Positions 12,296 through 23,480 of a stretch of DNA of 64,000 nucleotides are shown one piece after another (position 1 is the stretch's first letter; every line of letters starts with the position of its first letter). The notes beneath the pieces are model-generated. The model was not told the DNA's origin, searched no databases, and worked only from the letters and a program-made list of their open reading frames with translations. The DNA comes from Reticulitermes speratus (Eukaryota > Arthropoda > Insecta > Blattodea > Rhinotermitidae). The stretch spans positions 32,910,908 through 32,974,907 of the forward strand of contig JAJKFL010000003.1 of NCBI GenBank assembly GCA_021186555.1. Reading direction: 5' to 3'. A program made the position numbers and the translations under genes.

Positions 12296-12538
12296 ACTGT
12301 TGTATCTTCACGATATTTTCACCGTGCATTTTGATTCAATTAGCAGTATTATAACCAACAAATGCACTTTTTGTATTTCTGTTACACTTTTACCCTACAT
12401 ATGTTTCGGCTGTGGTCCAGTCTACTAGTGTACCCCTGATGATGGCTGGACCACAGCCGAAACATATGTAGGGTAAAAGTGTAACAGAAATACAAAAAGT
12501 GCATTTGTTGGTTATAATACTGCTAATATACTGTTGTA
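12296..12538. repeat. Perfect 82-bp inverted repeat with hammerhead core
   Basis: The arms 12339-12420 and 12446-12527 are exact reverse complements over 82 bp by my base-by-base comparison. They are separated by a 25-nt spacer (12421-12445). Each arm holds GAAACATATGTAGGG next to a helix-II strand. Only the right arm, together with the spacer, contains the CTGATGA box, giving one intact hammerhead (12431-12475). A 9-bp direct repeat, ACTGTTGTA, flanks the structure at 12296-12304 and 12530-12538 and may be a target-site duplication; it is short enough to be chance. Identical arms imply a recent origin or gene conversion. It resembles paired terminal repeats of a Penelope-type element without its coding part. 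Confidence 0.85.
12431..12475 (+). ncRNA. Predicted type I hammerhead ribozyme
   Basis: All parts can be laid out. Helix I is UACCC (12431-12435) with GGGUA (12471-12475). The box CUGAUGA is 12436-12442. One extra U is at 12443. Helix II is GGCUG/CAGCC (12444-12448, 12454-12458) with loop GACCA. GAAA is 12459-12462. Helix III is AC/GU around AUAU (12462-12469). The cleavage triplet is GUA, with cut expected after A12470. ACAUAUGU is a palindrome, so helix III could form between two molecules, as proposed for other minimal hammerheads. The extra U is not in the standard consensus, although an extra core base at this place is known from a chrysanthemum viroid hammerhead. Activity is not proven. 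A competing 82-bp hairpin could trap the RNA. Confidence 0.6.
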
Positions 12539-12786
12539 GCTCCTTTCTGTTTTGTTTGCAATGACGTTTTGATGTCTCTGAAAACAAAATATGTGTCGTC
12601 GTCACCTTCAACTTACCTGCCCTCTCATAAGCATGCCAACGTGGAACTCATGTAGGCCGCTTTATCATTCTCGGCCCAGCCAATAACTGTGTGATTTCTA
12701 TTCTCACCTTTACTGACAAAACATCAATGTGCCAAATGACATACTCCACACTTAAGACGCAGACATTTCCATCGCGGGTTTATGGC

Positions 12787-12837
12787 CATCATCATCATCA
12801 TCATCGTCATCATCATTATTCATCATCATCATCATTA

Positions 12838-12875
<38 letters not shown>
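12787..12875. repeat. (CAT)n microsatellite
   Basis: Nearly pure ATC/CAT triplets over about 90 bp, with a few interruptions (CGT, ATT). The poly-His and poly-Ile reading frames across it are artefacts. Confidence 0.95.
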
Positions 12876-13497
12876 AAACGCTCTTTAGAAATTGTATTTG
12901 CACAGGTGGATAAACTTTAATTCCAGCTGTAAAGACACTGGACATTCTGTGGGCTGGGCTATGACAGTCCCTTTCCCTAAAATGGCAGATATTTTCTCTT
13001 CGCCAGCTCGTCTGAATGGGCTCTGGGTTCAGTTCATTTTCTGCCCTATAGGCATGTAATAAAGGGGAAATTCCTTTGGCACTAGAACGTGCAGGTTTCA
13101 GGTCACATCTATCTAATCTCTAGGTCTAATAACGTAGAATTTGTCTCCATTTCTCCTTACATATTTGTCATGGCTTTATATGTGAGCAGGGGGAAACTGT
13201 AGAATAAGCATAGGCGAGGCTCTCAATTATGGCCTCCTTCTTCTGGATATTTGACTCCTGGATAGAGAGGAAAATTCGCCTTTTACTAATTTATCGCAAC
13301 ATGGATATTAGGAATGAAGTATTTAATAACAACTTATCAAGGGCAGCGGTAAATTTAGATTTAACTGGATGTTTACAAAAGTTGAAAAGGAATTCGAAAA
13401 TCCTCAAATGAGAGAATTTATTCTAACAATACCAAAACCTAATTTTAGCCGAATTTAATTACACAAAATCTATATTTTATATATGTAATTTATGTGC
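12876..13497. other. Unassigned DNA, possible SINE remnant
   Basis: The stretch at about 12950-13130 has higher GC and short phrases (GGGCTCTGGGTTCAG, AAAGGGGAAATTCC) that may be a very old SINE body. The match is too weak to call an element. Confidence 0.3.
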
Positions 13498-13540
13498 ACT
13501 CCCTGCAGATGACGCGAAGAGGGTCGAAATATTTTGGAGT
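13498..13540 (+). repeat. Decayed hammerhead-like motif with helix I intact
   Basis: ACUCC (13498-13502) pairs perfectly with GGAGU (13536-13540) as helix I. Between them come CTGCAGA (the conserved A6 changed to C), the extra T, a short GAC/GTC hairpin, and GAAATATTTT. The order and spacing follow the 12.4- and 24.0-kb copies, but with a core mutation expected to stop cleavage. Helix I uses a different sequence here yet still pairs. Confidence 0.5.
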
Positions 13541-15308
13541 TGTAATATTTTAATTGTAAATTTTATACAATAATATTGTGCATTTTGTTGGGTTTTTCTT
13601 AGATAATTATCAATTAATGCATCGACAGAAATGTCATAAATTTGTTCTAACCGTAGAACGAAATGTTTATCTGTGATGTTCATAGTGATCATCCCAAAAA
13701 TTCACTTAACATATGTTATTTGCCTGCGTATCTTACATAATATTTTGTGTCATGTAAGTGTCCGTATATAGAAAATATTTTATATAAAATGTTTGAGTCA
13801 AGAATATAACAACGCACGTAATGCAGTTACAACGAACATTATTCCACAACTTGTGTGTTGCTGCACACCTCTTATAATAAAAGGTTTGTTTTATTTTGCT
13901 AAATTATTAATGTTTCTTTATTTGTGCAGTTCCTGCCACAGACATTAAACGCCTAAATCTTACTTAGTTCTTAAATTTTCTGTCTAACAGAAATGCATAT
14001 TTCGTTATCTACTTATAAATTAAGCGAAGTGATTTCTTGACACTCCTCTTTTCCACAATTTGTTTTTAAATTAAATTGAATCTTAGACACCTTTCCTGAA
14101 TATTTATTTTACCTTCAAATGAAAATGATTAATGAAAGTTATTACATTCTTACAATGTGGAGTGATAGAATGATTAATGGAACGTGAAGTAGGGAATGCT
14201 TAAAAGGGAGGCCTAGTCTGAGACACTCTTCAGGAATCAGAACTAAAATCAAGCCTCCATTGTGAGCAGATGAGAAAAAAGTCTCATGCACTATAATATC
14301 ATTCCCAGGCTAAAGTTTTTTAATATGTAGCCAAAATGTCACAGACCTGCTTCCTTACACACACATTTTTATTAGGTTTGATTTTCGTCTATCGGTGTAA
14401 GATTTCTCATCTTTCCGTAGGTTGGCGCTATCACTATTTAAGAAAGTCATTTTCATGGAATAAATTTGAGGCATATACCAAGAGAATTTAAGTTGTCTGC
14501 TTTGGTGCACGTGGTTGTTTCCAAAGAAACTGCTCTTTGAATTTACTAACAATTTTAAAGTTGTAGTCCGAAGTAAGTTTGGAGATAGATAAATTGGCGA
14601 CTTAAGAAACAATGCATAATACGCTACGAAGATATAACTTCTATTTACAGTGCTTTCAGGCAACAGAGTTGTATATTCTATTCACACGTAAATAAGGACA
14701 CACATAGGTAGCAATATCTATGTCTAAGATAGTCACGAATAACAGAGGAGAGTACTGAAATCATACGTGATTATTATTGTGAAAAGCGGGCAAAATAACT
14801 TAGAATCGGAATTTTCAAGTCTTATTAATCTAAAGCTCCGATGAATCGGAAAAGATAACTGCCAAACATACAATAAATAAAATTATTTGGTATGCTTACC
14901 GTAGGCAGGTGAAAGTAAATTAGGCCTACATTCGTTAGAAGAATCGATGCTAACCATGTTAATACAACAATGTATCACTTCCGAATATGGGTAGCATTTT
15001 TTTATTGTTTAGCATGTGGCATTTTGTGAAAGGTCCGCGCTCAAAAGCAAGGACTTTCTTTTAAGTTGGAACGTGTATAAATGCTTAGAAATTATCGGGA
15101 TATCTCAGTTTAATTCATGTATTCAGGAAAGCTATTTGTTTTCTTCATTCAGGTTCATTCTGTTTTGTTTCTTGAAAAACTAAGGTGAAGGATCAATATC
15201 CAAGATAGAAAAATTCGTTTGAAGCTTCGTGTTTCAGTTGCCTTTATCCTTCAGGTGCTCCAACATAATGCTGCCTACTACATAATTCCCGGAAAACTAT
15301 ACATTTCC
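13541..15308. other. AT-rich DNA, nothing recognised
   Basis: Chance reading frames only, the longest about 100 codons at 14355-14663 on the minus strand. It has no motif or signal that I recognise. Confidence 0.5.
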
Positions 15309-15318
15309 ACTGACATGG

Positions 15319-15621
15319 GGGGCACGCGGTGGCGCAGTTGGTTGAGGCACTGCGCTACAAACCGGAACGTCGCGGGTTCGATTCCCGATGGTGTCACTGG
15401 AATTTTTCCTTGACATAATCGTTCCGGTCGCACTATGGCCCTGGGGTCGACTCAGCCTCTAACAGAAATGAGTACCAGGAATCTTTCCTGGGGGGTAAAG
15501 GCGGCCGGTGCGTAGGGCTGACAACCTTACCACCTTCATGTGCCGATTGTCTAGAAATCTGGGAGCCTGAACCTCCTGGAACCCTAAGGGCCTGTCCAGG
15601 CCTGTAATGGGATTGCTTTTT
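15319..15621 (+). mobile_element. Full SINE, tRNA-derived, with target-site duplication
   Basis: The head is tRNA-like: A box GTGGCGCAGTTGG near 15330 and B box GGGTTCGATTCCC near 15375, the two internal RNA polymerase III promoter elements. Next comes a linker with TCAGCCTCTAACAG, then the conserved core GGGGGGTAAAGGCGGCC, then a tail region ending in a T-rich stretch. A 10-bp direct repeat, ACTGACATGG, lies at 15309-15318 and again at 15622-15631, bounding an insertion of 303 bp. SINEs of this kind encode no protein and move with LINE enzymes. This is the best-preserved SINE in the window and the reference for judging others. A truncated copy of the same subfamily is at 17361-17568. Confidence 0.88.
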
Positions 15622-15790
15622 ACTGACATGGAGTGTGAACGATCTCACGTGAACAGCCAGTTCACACCTCTCTTATTAGACCTATATACAGGCCAATATA
15701 TAGGCATTGACTGCTGACCTAGTACACAGAAGGAATGGTAAGACGCAGTTTCTCATTCCGCAACTCTGCCGAAGGACAACAAATCCTGCT

Positions 15791-15948
15791 TTCGTAACTG
15801 CTTGCATCTGCTGTTGCTGTGACTGCACATTAGTCACTGTTTGTCTCTGCTGTTTCTGTGACTGCACATTAGTCACTGTTTGTCTTTTCGTAACTGCTTG
15901 CATCTGCTGTTTCTGTGACTGCACTTTAGTCACTGTTTGTCTCTCCGC
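15791..15948. repeat. Minisatellite of 39-bp and 18-bp units
   Basis: A 39-bp unit (CTGCTGTTTCTGTGACTG... to ...GTTTGTCT) starts at 15808, 15847 and 15904. An 18-bp unit (TTTCGTAACTGCTTGCAT) precedes the first and third copies, at 15790 and 15886. The pattern is 18-39-39-18-39. Both unit lengths are multiples of three, so frames stay open on both strands. The minus frame (15682-16020, 112 codons) gives Gln-rich repeats such as RQTVTNVQSQKQQ, and the plus frame 15707-15964 is also open. A Gln-rich low-complexity exon is conceivable. A non-coding minisatellite next to a SINE is more likely. Confidence 0.8.
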
Positions 15949-17360
15949 AGCTGTAAACTGTTGAGTTAGTGTATTTTTTAAATGCAGCCCGGTTCTTTGA
16001 GCAACTATGTTTGAAAACACAAGGAATTAAATAAATGATTACACTGTTTAAATAAAATTAAAGTTAACTGTAAGGTCAATGGCCTTTGACACACCCAAGT
16101 GTCACGTAGAACCGTTTAGGAATCTCTGAAAAAGTAAGACACTTTCATAAGACTGCAGATAAAATTCTATGCTAAATTGTCATTATTCCCAGCTGCACGT
16201 TAACGGGGTCACTTGTTCAAGACAATGGTACAAACGTGCACCATTCGAACGAAGTGCAGATTTTTTTGGATCACAGCCAAGTAAAGCAAGGTTATTCACT
16301 CTCTTGTGCTTGTGTCTATACATTTACATAAAAATGAGACAAACGTCCTTCATTTCTACACATCAGGGTACGAGGATTGTCTACCCGCTGTCATAAAATA
16401 TTACCAAAAGCAAATATTTCTCCTTTTGGGAAACAATTTTGCTTTTTTTCTCCATAGTCTCGCAAGGTTTCAAGTTTTAGGTTCGTTGCCTTTCGGAATG
16501 TAGACCCTGAAAGGAAAGGATATATTAAGTGAAGCATTATAAAGATATCCCTTATGCTATCGTATAGTTATTACTAATAGCAAAAACAAGATGTGTCCCT
16601 TTTGGTTTGTTATACCCATTCAGATAGAAATATAATTCTGGGAGCATGCCTTTTCAAATTTGCTGTCGCTACAATCACACGAAATTTGCTGTTCATAAAG
16701 ATGTTGGTCCAGCAGAAGTTTAGAACTTTTCTCAAAATTATTGCTGAAATTTAATTAGAAATTTACTCTCCTGGTTTATGTTAAGACGTTTTGAAACCCC
16801 CCAAAAATATCATTTTTTTCTGTCGAATTCATGATCCTTGGTATGTAAATGAGACAGAACATATGTTTGATTTCAGTTAAAATGAGTAGGAAAAAGTTCC
16901 AGGTTTCTGACCACGTACCTGGCATACTTACTACCCCATTATGAGCAAGTACAACATAAGCAGTTTATAACTCAAAAATTCTTCTAATATTTTTAATTAA
17001 AGGAAGATTCACTCTAAGGTCGTCTGCTATAAAACAAGTAACTCCGTCTAATAAATTAGTGTTTTATTTTCGGCTACATTAGCTGCACTTTTGCAATTAC
17101 TTCAACAAATTTTACGAAACTACTACGTAAAAACATCATCTTTATGTATGACAGACTTTTCCTTTTTCACAGTAAAATAAGGTATTCCGTGTCCGTCTTG
17201 AATACATAGGCTTGTGATAGGGACACTAATTAAATATTTCTAATTCCGTAAATATAGGCTTATATTCACGAAAAACCTTCACGATCATAGACAAACAAAG
17301 CTTCAGAATTATTTATGAGAATTAAATTTCATACATACAGTTATAATTACCGACATTACA
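15949..17360. other. AT-rich DNA, nothing recognised
   Basis: No gene or repeat is supported. Open frames at 16169-16503 are short and featureless. Confidence 0.5.
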
Positions 17361-17568
17361 AGCACATGAAGGTAGTAAAGTTGTCAGCCCTACGTACCAG
17401 TCGCCTTTACCCCCAGGAGATATCCCTGGTACTCATTTCTGTTAGAGGTTGATTTGATCCCCGAGACATAGTGCGGCCGGAAGGATTAAGTCAATGAAAA
17501 ATCGAACCCGCGACCTTCGGCTTGTAGCGCAGTACCTCAACCAACTGCGCCACAGCTAACCCCATCTA
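17361..17568 (-). mobile_element. SINE copy, same subfamily as 15319, minus strand
   Basis: The minus strand begins with GTGGCGCAGTTGGTTGAGG, then a GGTCGCGGGTTCGATT-type B box. It continues through CCGGCCGCACTATG, CTCTAACAGAAATGAG, the GGGGGTAAAGGCG core and GGGCTGACAAC..TTACTACCTTCATGTG. This follows the 15319 copy closely and stops at about 17361. The last 80 to 90 bp of that copy are missing, so it is truncated at its 3' end or belongs to a shorter subfamily. No target-site duplication is convincing. Confidence 0.85.
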
Positions 17569-17740
17569 TGGTAGTATGTTAAAAACAAATAACCAGTCGA
17601 CCCCTCTTATTCAGATTTTTGCCTCTTGGCATTTCACGCAATATGCAAGGAATAAATAACTCCAATATAACTTTATTTAATTCTAAGACGTAGCAAGGTG
17701 GTGTAAATTTACAAAGTAGAAACTAATGAAACACTTTAAT

Positions 17741-17815
17741 GTAGACATGTTTGAAATTCGAGACGTTTCGCCATACACCTGTATATTTTTACACTATTCT
17801 TCAGCCTTATGCAGT
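17741..17815 (-). repeat. Hammerhead-like repeat, decayed
   Basis: On the minus strand GGCTGAAGA is followed by an A/T-rich segment with weak self-pairing, then GGCGAAACGTCTCG. The box order (CTGAAGA ... GAAAC ... GTC) matches the other copies, but helix II is poor and no helix I forms. It is probably an older or divergent member. Confidence 0.4.
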
Positions 17816-20800
17816 AATGTAACCTCATAGATATAATTGGATCATACAAAACCTTAGGCAGTATTTTAACCGAATACTCAATGCTACTTTAAGCAACACT
17901 CGCGTAGATATAAATGGTTACATCTTGAGTATGTTTTGACCGTCACGTAAGAAGGCAAGGCAGGACAAGTCAAAACCCATATGTCTTACACTTCCTCGCT
18001 ATTTTGTAAACAGTTTAACTTGCTCTCCGTCAAGTATTTTATGCTTAAAATAGCGGAGGAGATCTAGTAAAAAGTGTTAAGTTTGTGTGCGTCTAGAAAA
18101 CGTAGCTGAGCACTGGAGACGATGCCAAGTAAATATATGTTGAGAGAATGATCATGGACGAAAAGTAATCTATTTGGATCGAGAGGTGTTCTACTGTATT
18201 AACTACAGGGAAATGCCCTTGAATATGGAAGAGAAAGCAGGGACAGGTGGGAGAAAACGACTTAACGTGAAACTATGTAATAGGAGCCTTCACTTAATCA
18301 GATATCATTAGTGACCAAACCAAAAGGATTGAATGGACATCTAGAATAAATGGCAGAGATTATCCGTTCTTAATTTAATTGGGTCTCAAAACACGAAATG
18401 GAGCAAATACTTAGGAGAGGCATGCATTGAAAGGAGGATAATATTAAAATAAATTTTTAGAAGAATAACGTGTGACATTTTTGGCTGAATTAAACAGCCT
18501 TAATTTAGGATTTAGGAAATATTATTGTGCTGCACTGAACACCACAGCATAATTTCTACTTCCATAAAAGGCGAGGAATCTTTTGATTAGCAAAACAATA
18601 CATCAAATTTTATGCTACAAAAATTTATATTCACAGGCACTTATTTATTTATTTCCATTTATTTGCTTGCCCTCTCACGTAATATGCATTCGTAAAACTG
18701 AAGTGCTTAACAAGCAATTACATATAGATAATACTATTACAAAATTATGCAAAATAACAATTCATCATTAAATATATTTCTCATACAGGTTCATCTAATA
18801 TACCTTAATTTAATTAATACTGACAAGGTACAGCGAATCTCACAACTCGACAAAATCCGATATATAAGGTAAAATAAAGTTTCTTGCTTGATGAATACTA
18901 AAGATTCTGTAAATCGCAAAGCGTTTTATCACCCAATATTTTGTTACTAGAAGTTAAAAGAGAGAGAAAATTCCAGCAAAAGACATATTATTGCATTAGC
19001 ACACATATAAATATCTATCATGTGGCCTGATATTTAAAAGTGTGAGGTTCCTCCTATGCTGAAATGGATGGACGGATTGATGAGCAAAGTGATCTCTGTT
19101 GTGTTGTACGTAGAATACAATTGAGATTTTATTGGTCTTCTGGAAAATGTACTGTGGAAAACGATGAATGTCCAGTCTGTGATAATAAGTGATAGACCTA
19201 CATTCGAACCAAATTATTTTCTTTTAATATTAGCAGAGACTCTTTGAAAGGAATCTGAGTGTCTTACATTATATAATATTTGGCGGAGAACACAAAGATT
19301 ACTTGAATGATTAGTATCGTAATTACTCTTTGAGATTATGCAAAATTATTTGATTTATATTTAATTTAAATATTTACAGGGTCGGGGGGAAAATTAATCT
19401 TTATTACTATTGTGGGTGCGTTACATGTGATTGCAGGAACTATTAACATAACTTATCACTTGCGGCTAGGGAAGGAGTCACAATTGGTGTATTGTGTAGC
19501 CTATACGTTAAAATCCATTACGCATAGCTACAAGTCAATATTCTAAAATTATTAAATATGTTCCTCCACGTATTCATTACTTACGCCTAAATCGTAAATA
19601 CATATTTTATCTAGAAAGGATTTCATAATATATTTGTATTGCACAAATTTAAATTTAAACATTTTCTTGTAAAAAGCTAAACAAATGTACGATACCCGCT
19701 AAGGTTATTAGCGAAGTCATACTTGTGTGTAGAGGATGTCTAATATTGTCCATCTCGATGGAAAGTAAATATAAACAGAATCCAGTCTCCCGCGTGTTAT
19801 GTGTTACTATATTTGGCGTCGTCCCGTGACAGAAACAAAATAATATTCATGCCGTAATCCACTGCGCCTATAACTGTGATTTCCAAGGCTGACCTTTTAA
19901 ACGAGCTGTTTATACAAGCTATAATTTAGACTTAGAAAGATACCATGAAATTCAGTTTTAATTCATATTTACGTCATGCTCTGAAACGTTCTTAAGTGAC
20001 AGCTTGATTGATTTTATCAACACAATACAGTGCTGCAATGCCGACCGAAGCATAGGAACCTCTAGCCTGCTGCATAACAATAAAGTATTTTCGGCAGTGT
20101 CCTGTAAAGTATCATCAGTTACAATCGTATCCTGAGAGCGAATAAATTACTGAGTCACAAACCAACTTTGTTATGGCTACGTAAATGGATGAAAGCATTA
20201 AATTCACATTCTGCTCTGCAGCAAGTTTGATCTTCTTTCTTACAGAATTACGTGCTAATATTTATGTCAATTTGGGCCTAGTTAGTCTATACAAACATTT
20301 TAAAATTACTGGAATCCGTTACATTTAGAGTCTTAAATAATAGGTACCTAGCATGTGAGTAGCAGTGTGTGTAAATACAGAATTGGCCTATAAGAGGATT
20401 CCATTCTTTCCCCCAAGTTATAAGTATCCGAGAGTAATATCTTTCTGTGTTTGAGTATGATATGTCAAATGATTAGGAATGTATGGCACATGCTTTAATA
20501 AAGTAGTCACCAGTCTCTTCTGTTATGTGTATTTTGGATGTAGGATTATTGTACGCCTGGTGGCCTTTGAATTTTAAGTCTTGAGCAACAACAGAGTACT
20601 GTGTAGCATATAAACAGGGGAACCATGGGCATTAAACAGAAAAACAGAAAGATTATTTAATACTTTAAATTGTGTGATAAAAGGTAAAGTGTTATACCTA
20701 TTTAAAATTATTTAAAAAAACAGTAGATTGCTCCCTATTAATAGCAGAAATACCAACAAACACTAACACATTTGCGAAATTTTCCGTTATAATTTCAATG

Positions 20801-20884
20801 TACAAAACAGAAGTAATTTCAGTCTTTTGTGCTTATCAATGTGTGTGGTCGCAACGAAGTGTGGGATGTGATCGGTATTACTGA
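17816..20884. other. AT-rich DNA, nothing recognised
   Basis: Three kilobases with no supported gene, RNA or named repeat. Reading frames are short and low-complexity. Confidence 0.5.
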
Positions 20885-21012
20885 GAGGGGAGGGAGGTCG
20901 TTTGTATGGCGGAGAGCGAAGCACTTCCTTCCCGCGGATACAATGCCGAGAGGACTGGTCGACCGCCCAGACTACGGACAATGAAATGGCGGCGCGACTG
21001 CGTGTAACTTTC
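20885..21012. other. Isolated CpG-rich segment, unknown nature
   Basis: This roughly 130-bp patch is GC-rich with clustered CpG (CCCGCGGAT, GGTCGACCGCCC, GGCGGCGCGACTGCG), in sharp contrast to its surroundings. Both strands are open across it (plus 20902-21117, minus 20787-21014), but neither peptide is recognisable and no good donor follows on the plus strand. It could be a promoter or first exon, or part of an unrecognised GC-rich repeat. I cannot choose between these. Confidence 0.4.
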
Positions 21013-21417
21013 AACAGATTTTCTCCTCAGCATTCCAATTATGAATATCTCCGGATGCTGTTTTACAAGCAGTTTGAATTAACAGCTGTGTTGCTTAATG
21101 TCAGTATATTTTATTAAATTATGAAACGGTAAAAGTGTTGCCAAAACTGGTTTAGAGTATTTCGGCGCTTTGAAATGTTAATAATTTAAGTTTTAATTTA
21201 ATGTAATTTTTAATATATTCTTCTTTTATGTATGCACATGTGGGTTACATCATAGCCTGATACACAACACTGTAACTCTTATGGAAACAGCAACATTTTA
21301 GTTAACAAGTACTTCAAATTAAAGTCAAAATGACGCCTTGGTTTCTCAAAGGCACCGGTTCCAGCAACAATCTTGATCCCGGCATTAAAAATAAACTCCA
21401 AAAGTGTGCGGCAACCT

Positions 21418-21448
21418 CTGCACCAAAACACTGGGTGTTTTGGTGCAG
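21418..21448. repeat. Perfect 14-bp inverted repeat, hairpin
   Basis: CTGCACCAAAACAC (21418-21431) and its exact reverse complement (21435-21448) are separated by TGG. It would form a tight hairpin. There is no U-run, and no element borders it that I can recognise. Confidence 0.8.
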
Positions 21449-22639
21449 ATTTATCTCCTTTTACAGACGCCTAATATAAAACCACATTTTATAAAAGAAC
21501 TCCCTCAAATAAAAATAACTATCCTGAAAGTCCACATGTTTTAATTCTAGCAGCTGTGCAGATATTTGTGCGTTAATAAAGCCTACAACATACTTTTTCG
21601 TCCCACTCCCCTTTTTGCGCGTAACATAACCCGTGTCATTTATGTCAGCTTGAAGACCAGCCACAATTCGCGTCGAAATAAAATGGCTTAATGTAACAGT
21701 AACTTGATTTTAGTAGCTGAGAAAATTCGATACATATGCCTGCTCAAGAAGGGAACAATTACATAGCATCCTCTTGTGCACACAGAGCGGTATGTTTTCA
21801 TATGACACATTTAGCTACTCACATGCATCCTTACACTTGTGTAAATACATTTATCCATAGCGTAGTTCCGTAGGCAAGTGGCTGATTTGAATATGTCCTG
21901 ACGTTTATCAGTCTGCCTTTCGAAGTATTTTGTAAAGTTGCAATTTTCCGTGCGACTAACGCGGAGAGAAGGAGAGTGGTTTAAAACTTGGGAGTTTTAA
22001 AATCAATTTCCACGAAACTGAGTTTACTAATTTACCATATACTTACTATGTACAGAATGAACTATGTGATCTAAATTGAATATATCTTACCTAATGGTGA
22101 CTAGATATGAAAAATATTAAAAATCAATAAATAAAAAAATATTGTGTGGACAGGTTCAAAAGTGGTAAGTTAGGAAAAATATATCTTAGAAGGCTTTGTA
22201 CTCGGAACGTTACGCTTTTCATATAGGTCTATTGCAGCTATAATTGCTAACAATTGCAAGACGAATGATAACTAAATTGATTTGTAGGCGTTTGTAAGAG
22301 AATATAGAAACCCCATTATATGTTTGCAGAAGATATCAGAACGCAACGTAACGAATATCCTCTCCACAAAACATTCAAATGAAAGAAAATAAATTAAAAA
22401 ACAGCCCCCGAAAATAATACTGAATTTTGAGTTAATATGTTTGGCGTACTAAAAATCTGCATCATATCTACCATAAATAATTTCTTAGCAGCTGTAAGAA
22501 AAGTAAGTAACTACTTAATTAAAATAATCCACAATGTATGAAACTGTTATTGTGAGAAAAATGAAAAAATTTGTAGATGGATTACAAGACCACACGCTCC
22601 ATGTCGTGTAAGTAGGTTTAATGGATAATTATATTCTGG
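21449..22639. other. AT-rich DNA, nothing recognised
   Basis: No gene supported. The 67-codon minus frame at 21461-21664 has no recognisable domain. Confidence 0.5.
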
Positions 22640-22830
22640 AGAAACCCCTTTCGAATCGCGGCCAGGATAACGAATATTCTAATTTATTTTGTGATATTTC
22701 CCAGTTTTTCCCAGACCAGTAAGGTGATGGTAAATTAAATTAGGCCACGACCTCTTCCTTCCACACAGTTCTCAACTCATTATTTACCATCACCCAATCA
22801 CTTGAGGCTGTGTTAATATACACTACAAAA
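22640..22830 (+). repeat. Second dispersed repeat family, possible tRNA-type head
   Basis: A B-box-like TTTCGAATCGCGGCC near 22648 is followed by TGTGATATTTCCCAGTTTTTCCC, then TTAGGCCACGACCTCTTCC near 22740, then ACCATCACCC. The AGGCCACGACC..CTTCC phrase recurs at about 23388, and the upstream pieces come in the same order there. I recall this phrase as a common insect dispersed repeat, but cannot name it. Confidence 0.5.
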
Positions 22831-23289
22831 TAAACAAAGGAGTAAATTACACTGTCTGTAAGAATCAAAATTTACCTCTAGTGTCTGAAACTTTTGAGGA
22901 TATTTCTTCATCCCTTGCAGCCACTCCAAATAGGAAGTATGTTCATATGACTGCATTTTTCCTAGTAAAATTTGAGCCGACATGTAACTTGAGTTTCCGA
23001 ATTTCGATGTTTAACCTGGAAGACAAACAACGTGTTTAATGTATTCAATATCTGACAGGTAGTTTCTGATGACATAGCAAAAAAGAAATTAATGCTATGT
23101 ACAAAAACATTCACCCAAAACAAGTAAGTAAAATACAAAAATATAATATCTAAAATATATTTTGCTTGAGAGGCAGTGGATAGTTTTATGTTACATTATG
23201 AGAATGCATAAATGCAAAGAGCAGATTAAACGCACTCAAATTGAAGATGTTGGAGTAGCTGTAATATTGTACATGTTTTCGGGAAGTGT
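22831..23289. other. AT-rich DNA between two repeat copies
   Basis: Nothing recognised. Confidence 0.5.
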
Positions 23290-23480
23290 TTTAAAAAATA
23301 TTGGCCGAAACACCGGCTATCCTGACTGAGGTTTTCTCCCTTTTCCTCAGTATTTTTAGGCAAATGCTAATATATCACTAAGATTAGGCCACAACCACTT
23401 CAAAATACTTTCCATTTTATCAATTTCAATCACCCTATCATTCTACGCTCTATTTCGCCTACATTGGCAACACTGTTAAA
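23290..23480 (+). repeat. Second copy of the AGGCCAC repeat family
   Basis: The order is CTGAGGTTTTCTCCC TTTTCCTCAG (about 23328-23352), AGGCAAATGCT, then TTAGGCCACAACCACTTC (about 23384) and CAATCACCCTATC. It matches the 22640 copy in its 3' half. The copy is old: no duplication is seen and the head is unclear. Confidence 0.5.

Noticed and set aside
12246..12611. Two frames sharing the peptide SSIITNKCTFCISVTLLP on opposite strands
   Set aside because: The identical peptide arises from the perfect inverted repeat, not from two genes.
12691..12888. Poly-His then poly-Ile open frame
   Set aside because: Product of the CAT microsatellite.
15319..15400. Possible functional tRNA gene
   Set aside because: A and B boxes are present, but the arms do not make a proper cloverleaf and the sequence runs into a SINE body with flanking duplication.
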